DNA of 64,000 nucleotides from Uranotaenia lowii (lineage: Eukaryota; Arthropoda; Insecta; Diptera; Culicidae), in contig NC_073693.1 in assembly GCF_029784155.1 (NCBI RefSeq), positions 359,181,825 through 359,245,824 of the forward strand, written 5' to 3'. Made by a program: the position numbers and the translations under genes. The stretch's first letter is position 1. Every line of letters begins with the position of its first letter. This document shows positions 61,840 to 64,000 of this stretch, one piece after another. The notes beneath the pieces are model-generated. The model saw only the letters and a list, made by a program, of their open reading frames with translations, was not told where the DNA came from and searched no databases.

Positions 61840-61962
61840 ATCCCAGTGATTTTTAAGTTCATGTTCCGCTTCGCAGCGAAATAAATTCGAGGCGAGCCGC
61901 TTCGAATTTATTTCGCTGCGAAGCGGAAAATGAACGGTAATGAATATTTTTCTTGCTGGGAT
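61840..61962. mobile_element. 123-bp snapback MITE / near-perfect hairpin
   Basis: ATCCCAG at 61840 and CTGGGAT at 61962 bound a palindrome. Its core arms (61857-61890 and 61902-61935, for example CCGCTTCGCAGCGAAATAAA) match at all but one of about 34 positions around an ~11-base GC-rich loop. Confidence 0.75.
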
Positions 61963-62133
61963 TTTGACAGATGTGTTCATTCAGTCACTCAGCTGGAAAT
62001 GAACCTCTGTCACCTGGTGTCACCTAGTGTCGTCTCACTTACACCGAGTATCGGAATAAGGTGACAAGAGTCGAGTGACGACGGTGGGGTTACTCGACAA
62101 TCGTCACCTCACGCGCGGCGCAGAATAAGGGCC

Positions 62134-62990
62134 AATGTTTATCCTTTTGAGATGCTGTTTTGTTGGACAATGTCCGGTCAAGAGACATGTGTAAGTACTT
62201 AACTCGTGCTTACTTAAGTTCTACAGTAAGTCGTGGGCTTGGTTTGGATATTTTTTTTCGCTTGAGCTGCTCTCTCTACTGTTTTCCAATTGGAAACAAT
62301 AGTTGCGGTATTCTTAGCATACCACGGTGGGCTGGAGCCCAGAATAAAAATTTTCTGGCTTTCGCTGGCCCAGAATGAATGAACTCGCAAACTGATTGGT
62401 ATCAAACTATTCTCTCTATAACTCTCTCTAACTATAACTCTCACTAAAATAAGCAAAAAACGACTTACACACCTCTGATTGTTGCCATACGTCCACTACG
62501 TCGTGTCCTGTCTGGCAACACTGCTGGGCACCTTCCAGAATGCTCATCCGGCAAATCCAGTTCAATGCTGGCCTAACTTTCCAGTGGGAAATTCCCTCCC
62601 GATATTGTGATACGCTGATGAATGTGATTGATAGCTGGATGAATAGCCTCGAGGTGGTCCCGAAAGTTGACGATTCGAAGAACGACAAACGCTGACGTTT
62701 TTGCGGCGACGCGTCAACCGATGATGCCGAAACCCCCTTCCGAGAAGGCCGAGTTCCACCGCTCCATGGCTAAAGTGCATAATGCTGCCGTAATCACTTC
62801 CTAGTTCCCGCGAGCACGTCGAAAAATTCGTCGTTTCCTTTCATAGCTTGTTTCTTTCCTGTAGCGGGAGGCGAATGGCGAATACAGGAGCTGCACAGGA
62901 TACTTGATCCCTAACAGATTAACAGAACGAAATCCAACGCCGACAGACGAAGCAATTTGATGGGCCTTTTTTCGATTCCCTTTTCTACAG
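62134..62990 (+). other. GC-richer, coding-like but unassigned region
   Basis: Several overlapping frames are open. One plus frame to about 62803 includes ADVFAATRQPMMPKPPSEKA and then HRSMAKVHNAAVITS before a stop. A different plus frame encodes DTLMNVIDSWMNSLEVV. The minus strand is also open at 62562-62780. No protein family is recognised. Possibly a decayed gene or an old retroelement. Confidence 0.3.
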
Positions 62991-63153
62991 CCTCAGCCTG
63001 GAGCGGATGTACAAAAAGGAATGTATGCGAAAACTAGTTGCCCAAGGGGGCATCCTTCCGTTTCTGCCGAATCCTGTTGTCAAATGGATGACGAAAGAGT
63101 GCCAAGGTCGACATGACAAAAGCCGAAGGATGGTCAAAATGTCCTTTTGGAAC
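62991..63153 (+). CDS. Candidate internal exon of an unidentified plus-strand gene
   Basis: A strong pyrimidine-rich acceptor (TTCCCTTTTCTACAG, ending 62990) and a GTGAGA donor (63154) bound a 163-nt segment open for 54 codons (LSLERMYKKECMRKLVAQGG..., ending MVKMSFWN). It is rich in charged residues, unlike random AT-rich translation. No domain recognised. All three plus frames are open for part of it, which weakens the case. Confidence 0.35.
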
Positions 63154-63167
63154 GTGAGAAAGCGTGT

Positions 63168-63379
63168 AGCTACCTGGGGATGATTCATCGGGACGAACGA
63201 CCGTCTTACCCGGCTTTTACGAAGCAGTATTCGCGGGAGATAAAAAAGGTCCTGCTGAACAGGAATTCGTGGTTAAAAATGGCCAATTTTTCATGAAGCG
63301 CTACTTTCGATATCGCGACCCCTTTTTTGCGGACCTTATCTGTCGTGTTTTTGTCCGGAACGATGATTTGGCACAGTAA
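63168..63379 (+). CDS. Coding-like frame downstream of the candidate exon, unidentified
   Basis: A 69-codon stop-to-stop plus frame (LPGDDSSGRTTVLPGF..., then KNGQFFMKRYFRYRDPFF, ending RNDDLAQ) without an ATG start. It is either an exon (AAG acceptor near 63223, GTAAAG donor at 63376) or part of a decayed gene shared with 62991-63153. Splice phases between the two do not match with the strongest sites. Function unknown. Confidence 0.3.
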
Positions 63380-63768
63380 AGCGAAACTAATACCGCGTGG
63401 GCATTAATTGAATTGCGCAATAGAGCTTTTCCTCAGGCTTACCAGATTCAGTTTGCCTATTATGCCCTTGAGGCGAGGGCCTGTTCTACTACACGAACTG
63501 CTTCCCCGGCAACACACTTTCTCCGGAAACGCAATTTGACAGTGACATTGTTGCCTATTTTCTTGATTATTATTTGTAGCCAAACATCAGTCCAATTTTG
63601 TGCTGCAGATGTCTGGCTAAATTATCTCTCGATTTTCGATGTTTTCTTTGTTTCGAATTTTTGTTGGTTGATCTTTGACAAGAGATGATTTTTCCAAGGG
63701 GGGTAAATAGAAAATTTCAGAACCAGCCATGTTGATTGTTTCGTTGCGTTTGTTCGCTTTCAATCCTT

Positions 63769-63799
<31 letters not shown>

Positions 63800-64000
63800 T
63801 AATCGAGCCTACCGTCAGAGGGCTCTAATTGAAGGGCTCAGTTACGAGACTATATTGCCACTTTTAATCCACCATACTGATGAGGCATATGAGATTTTGA
63901 GTCTTATTGTAGTTGGTATGTCTGTGGTGTTGGTGTTGTCTGTTGGTGTATCTGTGGGTTACATGTTATTTTTAAGTCTAGTATAATTCCTAAAAATTTC
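63380..64000. other. Intergenic with (TTC)n microsatellite
   Basis: A (TTC)n run lies at about 63765-63799. The frames 63413-63688 and 63729-63986 (the latter hydrophobic at its C-terminal end) are not supported by any motif. Confidence 0.45.

Larger units (their letters stand above)
60280..62133. mobile_element. TIR element carrying gene-like sequence
   Basis: The left end GGTCCTTGTTCTACGCCGCG and the right end (inverse GGCCCTTATTCTGCGCCGCG) continue as imperfect inverted repeats for about 48 bases (through a GTCGAGT block). AAT flanks both sides. The interior contains a coding-like minus-strand exon (61207-61423) and a snapback MITE (61840-61962). No transposase recognised. Confidence 0.65.

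Overview
The window reads as a large, AT-rich, transposon-laden insect nuclear genome, most likely a culicine mosquito. Support: short (63-67 bp) GT-AG introns in a TRIM37-like gene; Jockey-type non-LTR, IS630/Tc1-mariner, hAT, Helitron, Penelope-like and many terminal-inverted-repeat (TIR) elements of kinds I associate with mosquito genomes; and a possible TATA-less Inr+DPE core promoter. The mosquito placement is inference from family resemblance, not from a marker gene. There are no operons, rRNA genes, CRISPR arrays or prokaryotic features.

Layout. 0-8.6 kb: TIR elements, a Jockey reverse-transcriptase fragment and a mariner transposase fragment, then an hAT-type element (7619-8412) with a perfect 8-bp target duplication. 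8.6-14.4 kb: mostly featureless AT-rich DNA with a 218-bp imperfect hairpin. 14.4-21.6 kb: three coding-like minus-strand exons (an unidentified gene) whose putative intron holds about 4.6 kb of 9-bp minisatellite (unit GTCATTTTT on +), split by a 5'-truncated Penelope-like copy that keeps an open GIY-YIG domain. 22.6-24.5 kb: a (TG)n tract and a dimeric ~125-bp minisatellite. 25-35 kb: a pogo-like element with a nested MITE, two foldback elements whose arms are degenerate tandem repeats, a CACGG-ended element, the C-terminal end of a Jockey-like element and a 103-bp-arm inverted repeat. 35.3-37.5 kb: GC-rich DNA with an Inr+DPE pair, probably a plus-strand promoter and long leader whose coding exons are not visible here.

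40.6-47.2 kb: two Helitron-like copies head to tail, the second carrying a Russian-doll stack of up to four further insertions. 47.4-49.3 kb: two more TIR elements. 49.7-51.7 kb: the one clearly recognisable host gene, a TRIM37-like RING/B-box/coiled-coil/MATH E3 ligase (three exons seen, 3' end missing). Its putative downstream intron contains a related 9-bp minisatellite (52.7-53.6 and 56.15-56.33 kb) around a ~2.3 kb TIR element. 56-64 kb: mostly non-coding DNA, a 1.85-kb TIR element carrying gene-like minus-strand exons and a snapback MITE, and an unidentified coding-like patch at 62.4-63.4 kb.

I found no convincing new enzymatic or defence system. The most unusual structures are the three related 9-bp minisatellites, which in both putative host genes have the A-rich strand as the sense strand, the Penelope copy embedded in one of them, and the five-level nested insertion.
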